Source of the DNA: a virus | Virus record (IMG/VR): IMGVR_UViG_3300025913_000025 | Coordinates: 1 to 64,000 of that record | Length of the DNA stretch: 64,000 nt | Direction: 5' to 3' (one strand) | Shown: positions 48,801-56,945 of the stretch, piece after piece | Layout of the letters: the number at the start of each line of letters is the position of its first letter | How positions within the stretch are numbered: position 1 is the first letter of the stretch | The notes under the pieces: generated by a model | Seen by the model: the letters and a program-made list of their open reading frames with translations, nothing else | The model's database searches: none | Told to the model about the DNA's origin: nothing | Program-made: the position numbers and the translations under genes

Positions 48801-50781
48801 CTACGGCGCCAGCTCTTTGACAGCCGTGGCAACCAATGTAGTGGCCGGATCGACTCTGAGCGTGGTGGTGCCAACTTCGGCCGACGCCGGCAAGACGATT
48901 TCGATTCCCGGCGCTGGCACGGCGGGCGCCGCACTGGTCACCACGATCAGCACTGTATCGGGCACCACGATCACGCTTGCCGCGAATTGCCTTGCGACCA
49001 TCGCCTCGGCCACTGCGCTGTACGGCACCGACGACACGACGCACTTCCGCAACGCGATCACGGCGGCGGCGGCGGTAAGCGGAACCGTGCTCGTGCCAAC
49101 CGGCAACATGCTCATCGCGTCTCTGATCACCTTGCCGTCCAACATCGCGGTCATGGGCACCGGGCCGGGATCAATGATCACGGGAACCAGCGGACTCGAG
49201 GTGCTGATCTCGCTGAACGGCTCGACAGGCGTACGGATACGCAACCTCACGCTCAACGGCGGTGCCAGCGTGGGAATCTTCGCGACGGCGTGCAGCAACT
49301 TCCTGATCGATAACTGCGTCATCAATAATTTCAACCGCGTCCGCGATACGCTCTATACCTCGGGAATCCTGCTCAACGCAGCAACGATCGGCTGGATCCA
49401 GAAGTGCCAGTTCGCGAACAATGGCTACGGCGGCGCTGGCGCGATCACCAATGGCGCGATCGTCTTCAAGGACAACCCGACGACCGATTGCACATTCATC
49501 AATGTAGTGTTCAATGAAATCGTCGGAGCGGGCCTCTACGGAATCTGCGGCTTCGACGTGTCCGACTGCAAGTTCATTTCAAACACGATCAATCAGGGCA
49601 ACGTTGGGACCACCGACTACAACAACGGTTACGGAATCCTGGTCTACGACGCGCAGCACGCTTCAGGACGCAATTATGTGTTTCGGAACGTCGTCGCGTT
49701 CAACAACGTCTCGAACTGCTACGGGACGGGCATCTATCTCGTCGTCGGTATCGACAACATCATCGCCCACAACATCGTGAAGAGCGTCGCCTTGACGATG
49801 GATTCGTCGAGCCTGCGGCAAGGCGGAATCATCGCCAACGAATCCGTCAATACGATTATCGATGCGAATGAAGTCGATACCGTGGGCGGCGCACAGGTTA
49901 ACCAGGTTGCCGGGATCGCGTCACTGATCGGCACGAATGACGAGATCACCAATAACCGGATCGCAAACGTCACGGCAACAGCCGGAGACGGAATCAACGT
50001 GGGCGGATCGGGTGAAGTCGTCACGTCCACCGTGGGCGGCAGGTACAGCGGAAACTCGATCAAGACCGTTGGCCGATACGGAATGAACTTCGACACGTCC
50101 ACGGCTAAGGTCGATCTCGTCGTCGAATCAAACTACGTGCAGAGTTGCGGCTCGATCGGCTACTTTATCAACAACGTTCAATACAGTCAGTTCAACCACA
50201 ACAAGGTACGTGACTTCGGTGCTGGGTCTCAGGGCTTCTTGATCGGGTCGTCCTCCTCGACGACCAACGTCTCGCTAAACGGCTGCGAGGCCGAGATTAC
50301 GAGCACGAACTCGGGACGTGGGTTTCAGATCGCAACCGGTCCCAACACGGTCAATAGTTGCGTTGCGTCCGGCATCGGCGCGGCGCTCAGCGTGGGCTTC
50401 CTCGACCAATCGAACACGACACCGCCTGTCGTTTGGACGGGCTATAGCTACACGCGCGGAACGGTCACGACGCCGTTCAGTCGATCCGGTCAGCAATCAT
50501 GCCTAGACAGCATGTACAATTCGGGCGCCGGCGCGCCCGCGACCACTCCCAGAGTCGTCGGCGAGAAGTATCTCGACACAACCAATAAGCAATTCTACAT
50601 TGCCGTTGGCACGAGCGCCGCGACGGACTGGGCACCGTCCGACACTCCGCTTCTCACGGGTACCGCGGCTCCGGCAACGACGCCGTTCCGGCTCAACCTG
50701 ATGTTTCTCGACACGACCAACAAGAAGGCCTACGTGTCCATGGGAGTGGCCTCGTCGGCAGACTGGGTGTTACTCAATTGA
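45805..50781 (+). CDS. Giant tail spike/fibre with duplicated beta-helix domains
   Basis: 1658 residues. A short N-terminal part (1-190) is followed by a right-handed beta-helix of the pectate-lyase-like type from YGCTGNGTTDDAPALRLAIT to about residue 720. A linker leads to a second copy from about 925 to 1560. The copies share stretches such as ALTMDSSSLRQGGI with NESV and VRDTLYTSGILLNAA. Before copy 2, a segment of about 58 residues (PGAGTAGATLATTIS-type) is doubled. Both copies end in a GAPxTTPxxxGExYxDTTN-type motif. Such spikes bind and often cleave host polysaccharide. It sits between the connector and head-closure genes. Confidence 0.85.
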   Translation: MSTPTIWQSPINGAQAALAAKYTVGLGSMVITKGYGDVIRQKLLDLGLPSISPSAPLAYTITSKTQPSTLATYEAIYQATGLTDDTLSGVSTIEGSIDQAFSIGSKFAVNLTAGQIALIQTAINAVETGKAPLIAPTFTGQVSVQAPTASTLLQRWLDSNGSMVATIDNAGSNLGTAELTILGIANAGIQDLGGQVVNVKNPAYGCTGNGTTDDAPALRLAITKAAAIGGTVFFPNGTFLLKSQITIPSNVTFQGAGPGSVIQGDGTFQVLFDVTAVSNVQFVSLKLNGGASVGIYIDTSSHISVTNCEIDNFTRVRDTLYTSGILLNAASNVLIRGNKFSGCGYNAGPGTAANGTIVFKDNATTDCTNVTVSENAIFNAGLFAICGFDISECKILDNYIDQGNIGNTDYNNGYGILAYDAQHALPGRNFVKNNLIRGNFVTTCYGTGIYCVVGIDNTIAHNIVVNSALTMDSSSLRQGGIVANESVRTIIDGNHAINIGGAQLNLVSGIASLVGTGDMVTNNTIDNVPTSGGDGFYCGGTGEVVTITVGGTVADNTITNCGQHGLHFDITPDKTGLIIEGNSVTSVAGVGMRCGQLIRCLIKGNSITDFGDGQQGFLSAGTGSGTNRCVFEGNIVVTTVSNSGRAFSFANARNQFINNVVIGAGILATGFYDTTNLSSEPNIYSGNRCIVGVTNPFSFLGQVSCLNGNYNTGAGAPVTTPFILGEDYYDSTNEVWYTSKGTSSAADWVAYVSAIAPTLTGQVIVQAAAASTLLQQWNDNAGNPIAAINNSGAVGVGTAQLGIGTANPLRPLHIMAADIGAGTYIALDNTDTTHNNNGSIIAWTTTTTGVGGAAFKGYASITGKILTHDQPTLASTLTYLTANGSGAFNTYLMDQFGAFTIPGNVYATVRDNGGADFDVKHPTYGCKCDAMSAIATGITLNSPTITMTVPTSGDVGTAISVPGAGTAGATLATTISAVNGTLITLASPIVTTVRTAIITYGASSLTAVATNVVAGSTLSVVVPTSADAGKTISIPGAGTAGAALVTTISTVSGTTITLAANCLATIASATALYGTDDTTHFRNAITAAAAVSGTVLVPTGNMLIASLITLPSNIAVMGTGPGSMITGTSGLEVLISLNGSTGVRIRNLTLNGGASVGIFATACSNFLIDNCVINNFNRVRDTLYTSGILLNAATIGWIQKCQFANNGYGGAGAITNGAIVFKDNPTTDCTFINVVFNEIVGAGLYGICGFDVSDCKFISNTINQGNVGTTDYNNGYGILVYDAQHASGRNYVFRNVVAFNNVSNCYGTGIYLVVGIDNIIAHNIVKSVALTMDSSSLRQGGIIANESVNTIIDANEVDTVGGAQVNQVAGIASLIGTNDEITNNRIANVTATAGDGINVGGSGEVVTSTVGGRYSGNSIKTVGRYGMNFDTSTAKVDLVVESNYVQSCGSIGYFINNVQYSQFNHNKVRDFGAGSQGFLIGSSSSTTNVSLNGCEAEITSTNSGRGFQIATGPNTVNSCVASGIGAALSVGFLDQSNTTPPVVWTGYSYTRGTVTTPFSRSGQQSCLDSMYNSGAGAPATTPRVVGEKYLDTTNKQFYIAVGTSAATDWAPSDTPLLTGTAAPATTPFRLNLMFLDTTNKKAYVSMGVASSADWVLLN

Positions 50782-51209
50782 GCTACGGCGATCCCTACAA
50801 CACGACGGTCTACAACGCGCCGCAGCCGGGATCGACGCTCACCCCGAGCGGTCGGTATGGCTATGGTCCGAGCCGGTACATCTATCGGAACCAGGTCGAT
50901 CTCTACGCCCGGATTGCGGCGAAGGATCGCGAGAAGGCGACGATCGGTGCGCTCTACGAACTGGTGGCGTCTTCCGTGCCATGCTCGGTCCAGCCCGGGG
51001 ATATCATGACCAGGTACACCCCCGATGAAAAGATCGAGCAGTTCATCCCCTACGAGATTTACTTCCGGACGAACCCGGCGCAGGGTCAATACAACATGGT
51101 CAACTGGATCGACGACTCGGGCGCTTCTCACGATATCGCCGTGATCGGTACGCGATCGTTGGCAGGCCGCGGCAACGTCTGGGCGATCACGGGAGAGGAG
51201 CGGATCTGA
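50778..51209 (+). CDS. Head closure (stopper)-type protein
   Basis: 143 residues, TTG start overlapping the spike's stop. RNQVDLYARIAAKDREKATI, CSVQPGDIMTRYTPDEKIEQ and FRTNPAQGQYNMVNWIDDSG then IAVIGTRSLAGRGNVW follow the short beta-barrel pattern of phage head-tail joining proteins. Position after the connector supports this. It would close the portal channel and link the head to the tail. Confidence 0.65.
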   Translation: MSYGDPYNTTVYNAPQPGSTLTPSGRYGYGPSRYIYRNQVDLYARIAAKDREKATIGALYELVASSVPCSVQPGDIMTRYTPDEKIEQFIPYEIYFRTNPAQGQYNMVNWIDDSGASHDIAVIGTRSLAGRGNVWAITGEERI

Positions 51210-51787
51210 TGTCGACTGCCGGACCTAATGGAGTCGGATCGGTCGGAACGAGTAATGTGATCGGAACGATCGATTGGACCGGCGCACTCAATGTTTTCGC
51301 ACCAGACGGAGTCTATGCGACGGCAGTTCTGAATTCGAGCGAGGTGAGTTACTACCTGCATGGGGCCTCGTTTGGTTTCTCGATTCCTCCGGGCGCGACG
51401 ATCAACGGGATACAACTGGACATTCTTTGCCAGGGAACAGGTACCGCACTCATTCAGGATCACTCAATTCGCCTTTATCAAGGCGGAGTTCTCACGGGAA
51501 CCGATAAGGCCGTGGGGACCACATGGCCAGTTTTTGGGGCCGAGGCATACAGGTCCTACGGAGGACCGGCCGATCTGTGGGGTGCATCATGGGGACCTTC
51601 GGACATAAACGACGTAACTTTTGGCGCGGCGATTTGCGCGATCAACAATGCGCCATCGGGCGGAATAGCTTATGTCGATTACTTTCGAATAACTGTCACA
51701 TTCACGAGCACGAACCAGGTCTCTCAGCAAGTGACCGTTGCAAGACCTCCTCAAGCCGCTTATGATTGGACGCAGAAGCCCGACTAA
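51209..51787 (+). CDS. Virion appendage-type beta-sandwich protein
   Basis: 192 residues. FGFSIPPGATINGIQLDILC, DIN-DVTFGAAICAINN and IAYVDYFRITVTF are typical of small structural or appendage proteins with an FG--xxxxA-xDyvxixV pattern. It probably decorates the virion or tail. ATG overlaps the previous TGA. Confidence 0.6.
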   Translation: MSTAGPNGVGSVGTSNVIGTIDWTGALNVFAPDGVYATAVLNSSEVSYYLHGASFGFSIPPGATINGIQLDILCQGTGTALIQDHSIRLYQGGVLTGTDKAVGTTWPVFGAEAYRSYGGPADLWGASWGPSDINDVTFGAAICAINNAPSGGIAYVDYFRITVTFTSTNQVSQQVTVARPPQAAYDWTQKPD

Positions 51788-51846
51788 TCTTACGGCGAAC
51801 CGCGAGAGCGGAACGTCTTTACCTGATAAGAGTTGAGGTTGCCCTC

Positions 51847-52314
51847 ATGGCCAGACTTCTCGGATCCTGCTTTGTGGCTCCCACGTCGGTTGTGGGAGGC
51901 ACTCCGCAAACCCTCATTCAGATGGTCGCGCCGACGAACCAGCGCGGGGCCGTTTATCAGTTCGCGTGGTCGTTCGACGGCACGAACTCGGCCAATACCC
52001 CGGGTACCCAGATCATCTTGCGCCAGACGACGGCCGGCACGGCGACCAACACGGCTGTTGCTCCCAAGAAGATCAACGATCCCAGTGGCGTCGGCGAGAC
52101 GCTTCAATTCACCTATCAGACGGCCTATACCGTCGAGCCGACCGCGAGCGACGTGATGATGGAATTCACGCAACCGGTCTTCGGCGGCCTTCTGAGCCAG
52201 GCGTTCGCGCCCTGGAGCTCGGAAATCATGATCCCGGGCGGCACGCGGCTCGGCTTCAAGTCGTCGTGCGCGCAGACGGTCAACGCGGGTCTGACGGTCT
52301 GGTACGAAGAGTGA
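51847..52314 (+). CDS. Structural-type beta protein
   Basis: 155 residues from ATG 51847. ARLLGSCFVAPTSVVGGTPQ, QFAWSFDGTN and LGFKSSCAQTVNAGLTVWYE are strand-rich with Gly/Thr turns. Resembles small virion proteins but no family is recognised. GAGTTGAGGT lies a little upstream. Confidence 0.55.
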   Translation: MARLLGSCFVAPTSVVGGTPQTLIQMVAPTNQRGAVYQFAWSFDGTNSANTPGTQIILRQTTAGTATNTAVAPKKINDPSGVGETLQFTYQTAYTVEPTASDVMMEFTQPVFGGLLSQAFAPWSSEIMIPGGTRLGFKSSCAQTVNAGLTVWYEE

Positions 52315-52390
52315 TCGATCCGGCCATTGGGCTTCCAGGTGGGCGCGCTGGGTTCCGGTGCGCCTGCCTTGCACTCAGGGAGAGAACGCC

Positions 52391-52573
52391 ATGGCGGACG
52401 AAAACGAAAAGGTCGAGGCGCCCGAGCCGAAGCACGAAGATACGCCGCTCGGGTTCAAGCGCGAAGAGATCCGATGCGGGAACTGTGGCCAGCCGGCCAC
52501 GCTCTTGACGCCGCTCAATCCCAAGGATGGGCAGGTCGAGCGCGTGCTCCCGCATTACGGTTGCCGCGATTAG
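52391..52573 (+). CDS. Small zinc-knuckle protein
   Basis: 60 residues from ATG 52391 (GGGAGAGAACGCC upstream). Acidic start, then RCGNCGQPATLLTPLNPKDG and HYGCRD. CGNC plus a late Cys/His may bind zinc. Stop overlaps the convergent gene's stop. Confidence 0.55.
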   Translation: MADENEKVEAPEPKHEDTPLGFKREEIRCGNCGQPATLLTPLNPKDGQVERVLPHYGCRD

Positions 52574-53037
52574 GCATTAGCCGCGACGTGTGGCTTGCGG
52601 AAATAGTCCTCGAGCGCGATCACGGCACGGCGGATCAGGTCCCGTTGCTCGGCGCTGATGTCGAGCACAAGCCCTGCATAGTGATCGACGTTGTAGCGGT
52701 CGTCGAGGCTGACGCCGAGCCGACGAATCCGGGTCTGGCAATCGTTGATGAGATGAAAGTAGATTGTGCGGATGATTCGCGCGTGCATGTGCAAGGATTT
52801 GGGAAGGAAGAACTTGGCATCGTAGATGAAGGGTCCGTTCAGGTTCACGCGGATCTTGTCCTCGTGGGGAACCATGTAGACGAACATGACGCCCCCGGGA
52901 TGAAACTGGCGATCGAGAGCAAAGAGCTTCTCCAAGAATCCTTCGCCAGCCGGTTGATTCGCTAGATCAAGTGCGGCACTGGCGATCCCCATGAAGAGGT
53001 GGCGTGACGGCTCGTGATACCTGATTGACGTTCCCAT
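52570..53037 (-). CDS. Hypothetical protein
   Basis: 155 residues from ATG 53037, preceded by AGGAGGGGGAACGCGG. Helical and basic (IRYHEPSRHLFMGIASAALD, HARIIRTIYFHLIND). Unrecognised. A single minus-strand gene between tail genes. Longer in-frame starts upstream lack ribosome sites. Confidence 0.65.
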   Translation of the reverse strand: MGTSIRYHEPSRHLFMGIASAALDLANQPAGEGFLEKLFALDRQFHPGGVMFVYMVPHEDKIRVNLNGPFIYDAKFFLPKSLHMHARIIRTIYFHLINDCQTRIRRLGVSLDDRYNVDHYAGLVLDISAEQRDLIRRAVIALEDYFRKPHVAANA

Positions 53038-53088
53038 CCGCGTTCCCCCTCCTGAAAGAAAGATCGACATCATCGCGATCAACCACCC

Positions 53089-54798
53089 GTGAACATTACA
53101 GTTCGGCGCGGAAAACGGCAACGCTCGTCGATACAATCGACGCCATTCACGGTTGAAGTGTCCGTGGAGGTTCCGGGCCGGACCATCATCACCGGGGTCC
53201 CTCCGGCGCCGGTGCGAAGGCACGGCTCGACCAGGTCGTTGCGGAACAAGATCGGGCCCCTCGTCACCCCGACGACTCCGCCGAGAATCATTCTCAATCC
53301 AGCTCGCAAGCAAAAGCCGGCCGCGCCGATCGCGCGGATCGTCAGAACTCCGTGGCCAAACGTCACGCCGATTCCCGCCAGCGCCAAGCCAATCCCGCTA
53401 TTCGTTCGGGCGATCGCGCGACCGCTTCGCCCGGGACGGACGGCGACCACGCTGATCACGCGGCGGGATCACGGCAACGGATGGCCGAGTCCGCAACCGA
53501 TCATCGCCAGGCGTCACACGGCTCGACGGCGTGTCGGCAAAGCAACGGTCGTCTCGAGTCCGGGGACGCCCTATCCGTTCACGCGCGCGGTTATCGGGAG
53601 GCTAGCCAAGCACAAGCCGTTCAGGCGAACGATCCAGGTCCTCAAATCGACGTTCTTCCCGACAACCCAGCTCCCGAAGATCACGATCGGCAGCCGGCCA
53701 GCGCGACCGCGGAAGCATGGCAGGATCGCAAACGTCGTCAATCCCCGCGTCTTCTACGCCGCGATTAGCCGGCCGACAGTCATTGTCGGTACCCGGGCGA
53801 TCGGCAAACGCCGCGTCGGTGCGGCGAGCTTCCATCGCTCGCGCGGAGTGCCGACGTTCCGGCCGAACCTATCTGTGTTCAAGGCGCAGCCCCACGGCAA
53901 GCCAGCCAAGCCTCCGGTTGTGCTCAAGACCAAGCGACATAGCGAGTATCCCGTGAAGCCCAAGAGCTTCTCGGTTGCACCTCGACCAGCCAGGAAGCCG
54001 ATCGGCTCGAGCCTGCTCCAGTCCGCGAAGGGCGGCCAGGTTGGACCTTTGACCAGGCCGACGCCAATCGTGCGAGCGCGACCGGCGCCGCTCCCGCTCC
54101 GCGGCCGAGCACGGATCCTCAAGGGTGGCCAGAATATCGCGGCCCAGACTCCAATCCCGTCCAGGCTCAGCTTTCATCGAGCGAAGCCGAAGCTCCGGCG
54201 CGGTAGCGCGCTCTCGACGTTCACCCGCGGTCCTTCTCCGCTCGGGATGAACCCGCGACCGCGCCACGTGATCGGAGTTCGTCCGGCTGAGAAGCGCAAG
54301 GTCGGCAAGGCCACAGTTCCCGTCTCGACACCCCTCGGAGCGGCGGGAATGGCGATCAGTCTTCCCAACGCGATGGCGGTCTGGTTACTCCAGCAACCGG
54401 CGTTCGTGAACGCGTTCGCCTGGGATGCGCTGACACACGACTGCGTTTCAGCGGATTGGGACGATCCGGGAGACGCGTATCCCTACTTCGTCTACCGCGA
54501 ACCGCTCGGCCATCGAGATTACATTTCGGACGGAAGCTTCGAAGAAGACGGACAGATTGAAATCGCTGTCTTGCATCCGGAGAAGGAGACGGCGCGGGTG
54601 CTGGGTACGATCGTGGGAAGCATTTTGAAGGACGCTCCGTTAGAATTTCTGGGGGGATCCGTCTTCTACTTTCGTTGGGTCAACCCCGGATTCCCTCCAG
54701 TCGCAGAGCCAGGAACCCAGCAAAACACGTGGGTTTGGCGACGGGTTCTCATCTTTGAGTACAAGATTGACGGGTATGATTTGCCCGTTCTCACATAA
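53089..54798 (+). CDS. Very basic Arg/Lys/Pro-rich protein ending in a tail-terminator-like domain
   Basis: 569 residues, GTG start. Residues 1-420 are almost free of acids and full of Arg, Lys, Pro, Gly and Val with loose repeats (RRRVGKATVVSSPGTPYPFT, GKRRVGAASFHRSRGVPTFR, EKRKVGKATVPVSTPLG), probably disordered. From about 425 a folded domain follows: MAVWLLQQPAFVNAFAWDAL, YPYFVYREPLGHRDY, DGQIEIAVLHPEKETARVLG and a last strand near VLIFEYKI. That matches tail-terminator (DUF3168-like) proteins and sits right before the tail tube gene. The role of the basic half is unknown. Confidence 0.6.
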   Translation: MNITVRRGKRQRSSIQSTPFTVEVSVEVPGRTIITGVPPAPVRRHGSTRSLRNKIGPLVTPTTPPRIILNPARKQKPAAPIARIVRTPWPNVTPIPASAKPIPLFVRAIARPLRPGRTATTLITRRDHGNGWPSPQPIIARRHTARRRVGKATVVSSPGTPYPFTRAVIGRLAKHKPFRRTIQVLKSTFFPTTQLPKITIGSRPARPRKHGRIANVVNPRVFYAAISRPTVIVGTRAIGKRRVGAASFHRSRGVPTFRPNLSVFKAQPHGKPAKPPVVLKTKRHSEYPVKPKSFSVAPRPARKPIGSSLLQSAKGGQVGPLTRPTPIVRARPAPLPLRGRARILKGGQNIAAQTPIPSRLSFHRAKPKLRRGSALSTFTRGPSPLGMNPRPRHVIGVRPAEKRKVGKATVPVSTPLGAAGMAISLPNAMAVWLLQQPAFVNAFAWDALTHDCVSADWDDPGDAYPYFVYREPLGHRDYISDGSFEEDGQIEIAVLHPEKETARVLGTIVGSILKDAPLEFLGGSVFYFRWVNPGFPPVAEPGTQQNTWVWRRVLIFEYKIDGYDLPVLT

Positions 54799-54809
54799 AG
54801 GGGCGGTCG

Positions 54810-55217
54810 ATGGCTAACAAGCTTACCGGCAAGGCGTCTTACGTCTTGCTCAACAACACCCAGATCCCGATCACGAAATACTCGCCGAAGGTGACGCGGA
54901 CCCTCGCCGACTCCACCGACTCGACGGATTATGACGCCACCATCGACATGATCAATATGTCCCAGCTCCCGGTCACGTTGAGCCAGGAGCTCTCCGTCGA
55001 AGGGAAATGGAACCTCGCGAACACGAATCAGGCGCTCTTGACGATGTGCTACAGCGGCATCACTGCCGTCCCCGTCGTCCTCGGATTGAACGCTGGTGCG
55101 CTGTTCGGCAGCGGTCTCTTCGATATGTCGGACTTCAGCGCCGACTCGCCGATCAACGATACGATCACGTTTACATGTACGTTGCGCAGCAACGGGAAAT
55201 TCACTCCGGGAAGCTAA
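54810..55217 (+). CDS. Major tail tube protein
   Basis: 135 residues. NKLTGKASYVLLNNTQIPIT, ADSTDSTDYDATIDMINMSQ and LSVEGKWNLANTNQ are the pattern of siphovirus tail tube proteins (LTGK start, T-Ds-D strands). It polymerises as hexamer rings around the tape measure. GGGGCGGTCG precedes the ATG. A hairpin and a homing endonuclease gene follow. Confidence 0.85.
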   Translation: MANKLTGKASYVLLNNTQIPITKYSPKVTRTLADSTDSTDYDATIDMINMSQLPVTLSQELSVEGKWNLANTNQALLTMCYSGITAVPVVLGLNAGALFGSGLFDMSDFSADSPINDTITFTCTLRSNGKFTPGS

Positions 55218-56134
55218 TCCTGTTGGCGCGAGTTTACTCGAAGGAACTCGCGCCGCCCTTCTTGATCCAACTCATGAAGGTACTTTCGTTGTTCCGAAGG
55301 ATAGCCCCATTTGAGGTTGTTAGCGCGGTTGTTGAGCGGACTCGGATCAGGGCAATGTCTCGCTTCCATGCCCTCGGGGCACGGGCCGACAAAAGCCGTC
55401 AAAATGACGTGAGACAACTGAAGCCGACGTTTATATCCATCATCGCGGCGAAGTCTCACCGCAACGTGACCGTTGGTCATCACGGTCAGTTTCACAGGTT
55501 TGTGCGTTCCACCAAGAACGATACCCGGTTTACGACCGCGCCCTGAACCTTTTTCGCCATAGATCGGATTCCAGTAGGAACGGACTCGGCCGTGTGATGA
55601 TGCTTCGAATCCTGGCCATTCGGGAATCTCAACCCAGCGTTCCTCACTGGCATCGACGTTCTGGAGGAACTGAGTTGCGATAATCGAACGGCCGCCGAGA
55701 ACGGCCGCCGACTTCTTTCTTAACGGAGTAACGATCGCTTCTTCAGGAGTCCAGCCGAGTTCGATTCTCTGACGCAAGCTAAGCGCTTTCACCACGCATC
55801 GAGGATCTCTCGACCATGCCTGAAGATGTTTGGTCTCACCGAAGGCCGTAACCAGTCTTAGCTGAGTGTAGTTCGCATACTGTTGAACGCGAGGAATCCA
55901 GGTGCAGTTATCTGGCGAGTATCCCTTCGAGTTGTCTTTTCGCTCGATCGTCAGATCGTCGGCGTACCCGTTTGCTCTGGCCCAATCCAAAAAAGCTTGG
56001 CGGCTATTCCGCCATTCATCACAGATCGTGAGTCCCTTAGATCCGTACCACCGAAACGATTTGCAGTTTCGATTGCCGCAACGCTGTTTCATTCCATAGT
56101 AAATTCCTATGAGTCGATCGCGAGCGATGGTCAT
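55214..56134 (-). CDS. Double-domain HNH homing endonuclease
   Basis: 306 residues, antisense to its neighbours. Residues 1-105 are an HNH-related domain (IYYGMKQRCGNRNCKSFRWY, GSKGLTICDEW, TIERKDNSKGYSPDNCTWIP), then a linker with FGETKHLQAWSRDPRCV. Residues 165-290 are a NUMOD4 motif (RWVEIPEWPGFEASSHGRVR) and a second HNH core (HVILTAFVGPCPEGMEARHC with N-NNLKWG). AAGGGGACGCGA precedes the ATG. It looks like a fusion of two free-standing endonucleases. Its promoter region abuts that of the tail chaperone gene. Confidence 0.85.
   Translation of the reverse strand: MTIARDRLIGIYYGMKQRCGNRNCKSFRWYGSKGLTICDEWRNSRQAFLDWARANGYADDLTIERKDNSKGYSPDNCTWIPRVQQYANYTQLRLVTAFGETKHLQAWSRDPRCVVKALSLRQRIELGWTPEEAIVTPLRKKSAAVLGGRSIIATQFLQNVDASEERWVEIPEWPGFEASSHGRVRSYWNPIYGEKGSGRGRKPGIVLGGTHKPVKLTVMTNGHVAVRLRRDDGYKRRLQLSHVILTAFVGPCPEGMEARHCPDPSPLNNRANNLKWGYPSEQRKYLHELDQEGRREFLRVNSRQQD
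55225..55254. terminator. Hairpin after the tail tube gene, 10-bp perfect stem
   Basis: GGCGCGAGTT pairs with AACTCGCGCC around a 10-base loop, starting 8 bases beyond the tail tube stop. It lies inside the last codons of the convergent endonuclease gene and may stop transcription from the tail tube side. Confidence 0.55.
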
Positions 56135-56244
56135 TCGCGTCCCCTTTTGCTTTGAATCAGGATGAGTTTCGAGTATCGTGATACGAACGCCTGGGATCTT
56201 AGCACACTGACTACTCTGTTTGCTACCTTTATTCGGGGTTGCCC

Positions 56245-56802
56245 GTGAACAACGATCTTCCGACGATGAACAGCCAGCCCAAGCCGATCGTGTGCGGGGG
56301 TAAGACCTACATGGCCTACCCGCTCACGTTCGAGGACATGGGCGAGGTTCAGAACTGGCTCGATGAACAGCAAGAGATTCGCGTTCAGAGCATGCTCGAG
56401 CGCGCGGTCGAGCGTGGCGTCCTCCCTACTGAGATTCTCAAGTACATGGCGCGGAGCGCGATGGACGTTGCCGCGCGGAACCGGTTGATGCTCGGGAGCC
56501 AGGAAGCTTCCGAGGCGCTCGCGAGCCTGGATGGCTCGGTGTTCGTGATGTGGTATTCGATCCACAAGGGCGATCCCACGTTTACGATCGAGGACGCGAA
56601 GGCGATCATCAAGGACAAGCTCGGCCACGAGTTCGCTCAGAAGGTTCAGGAAGTCGCCGATATCGTAGGACCCCAAGACCCAAAATCGACAGCGCCGGAG
56701 AGTGGATCACCGACGCCCGGCGCTGCACCGATATCCCCGTCGACTGGTGGCGACTCTATTCCAAGCTCATCCGCGAGGGCGAGAAGACCCGCCAGCAGAT
56801 AA
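56245..56802 (+). CDS. Tail assembly chaperone, short form (gpG-like)
   Basis: 185 residues from GTG 56245 (GGGG six bases upstream; TTG 56239 and ATG 56266 are also in frame). KPIVCGGKTYMAYPLTFEDM and a helical body (WLDEQQEIRVQSMLERAVER, YMARSAMDVAARNRLMLGSQ) are typical of tail chaperones. After residue 147 the unshifted frame gives a Ser/Pro/Gly-rich end, the usual short-form tail. It helps load the tape measure in tail assembly. Confidence 0.75.
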   Translation: MNNDLPTMNSQPKPIVCGGKTYMAYPLTFEDMGEVQNWLDEQQEIRVQSMLERAVERGVLPTEILKYMARSAMDVAARNRLMLGSQEASEALASLDGSVFVMWYSIHKGDPTFTIEDAKAIIKDKLGHEFAQKVQEVADIVGPQDPKSTAPESGSPTPGAAPISPSTGGDSIPSSSARARRPASR

Positions 56803-56945
56803 GCCAGATGACCATGCAGGATCTGCGGCTCTTGACGCACGAGACGCCACCGACGGGCATGGGCGGGAAGATTGAGTCTGCGGCTGAACTGTTCGCGGCC
56901 TGGGAAAAGAGCAAGGCGGAGGCGAATTCGTGGCATTCGATCTAG
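56245..56945 (+). CDS. Tail assembly chaperone, long form by -1 frameshift (gpGT-like)
   Basis: At 56679-56685 the heptamer C-CCA-AAA is a canonical -1 slippery site in the correct frame. Slipping moves CCA AAA to CCC AAA and opens a frame that adds the sequence from KIDSAGEWITDARRCTDIPV and DWWRLYSKLIREGEKTRQQI to WHSI. This second half looks like a normal protein and matches the G/GT arrangement of siphoviruses. It ends 16 bases inside the tape measure gene. Confidence 0.8.
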
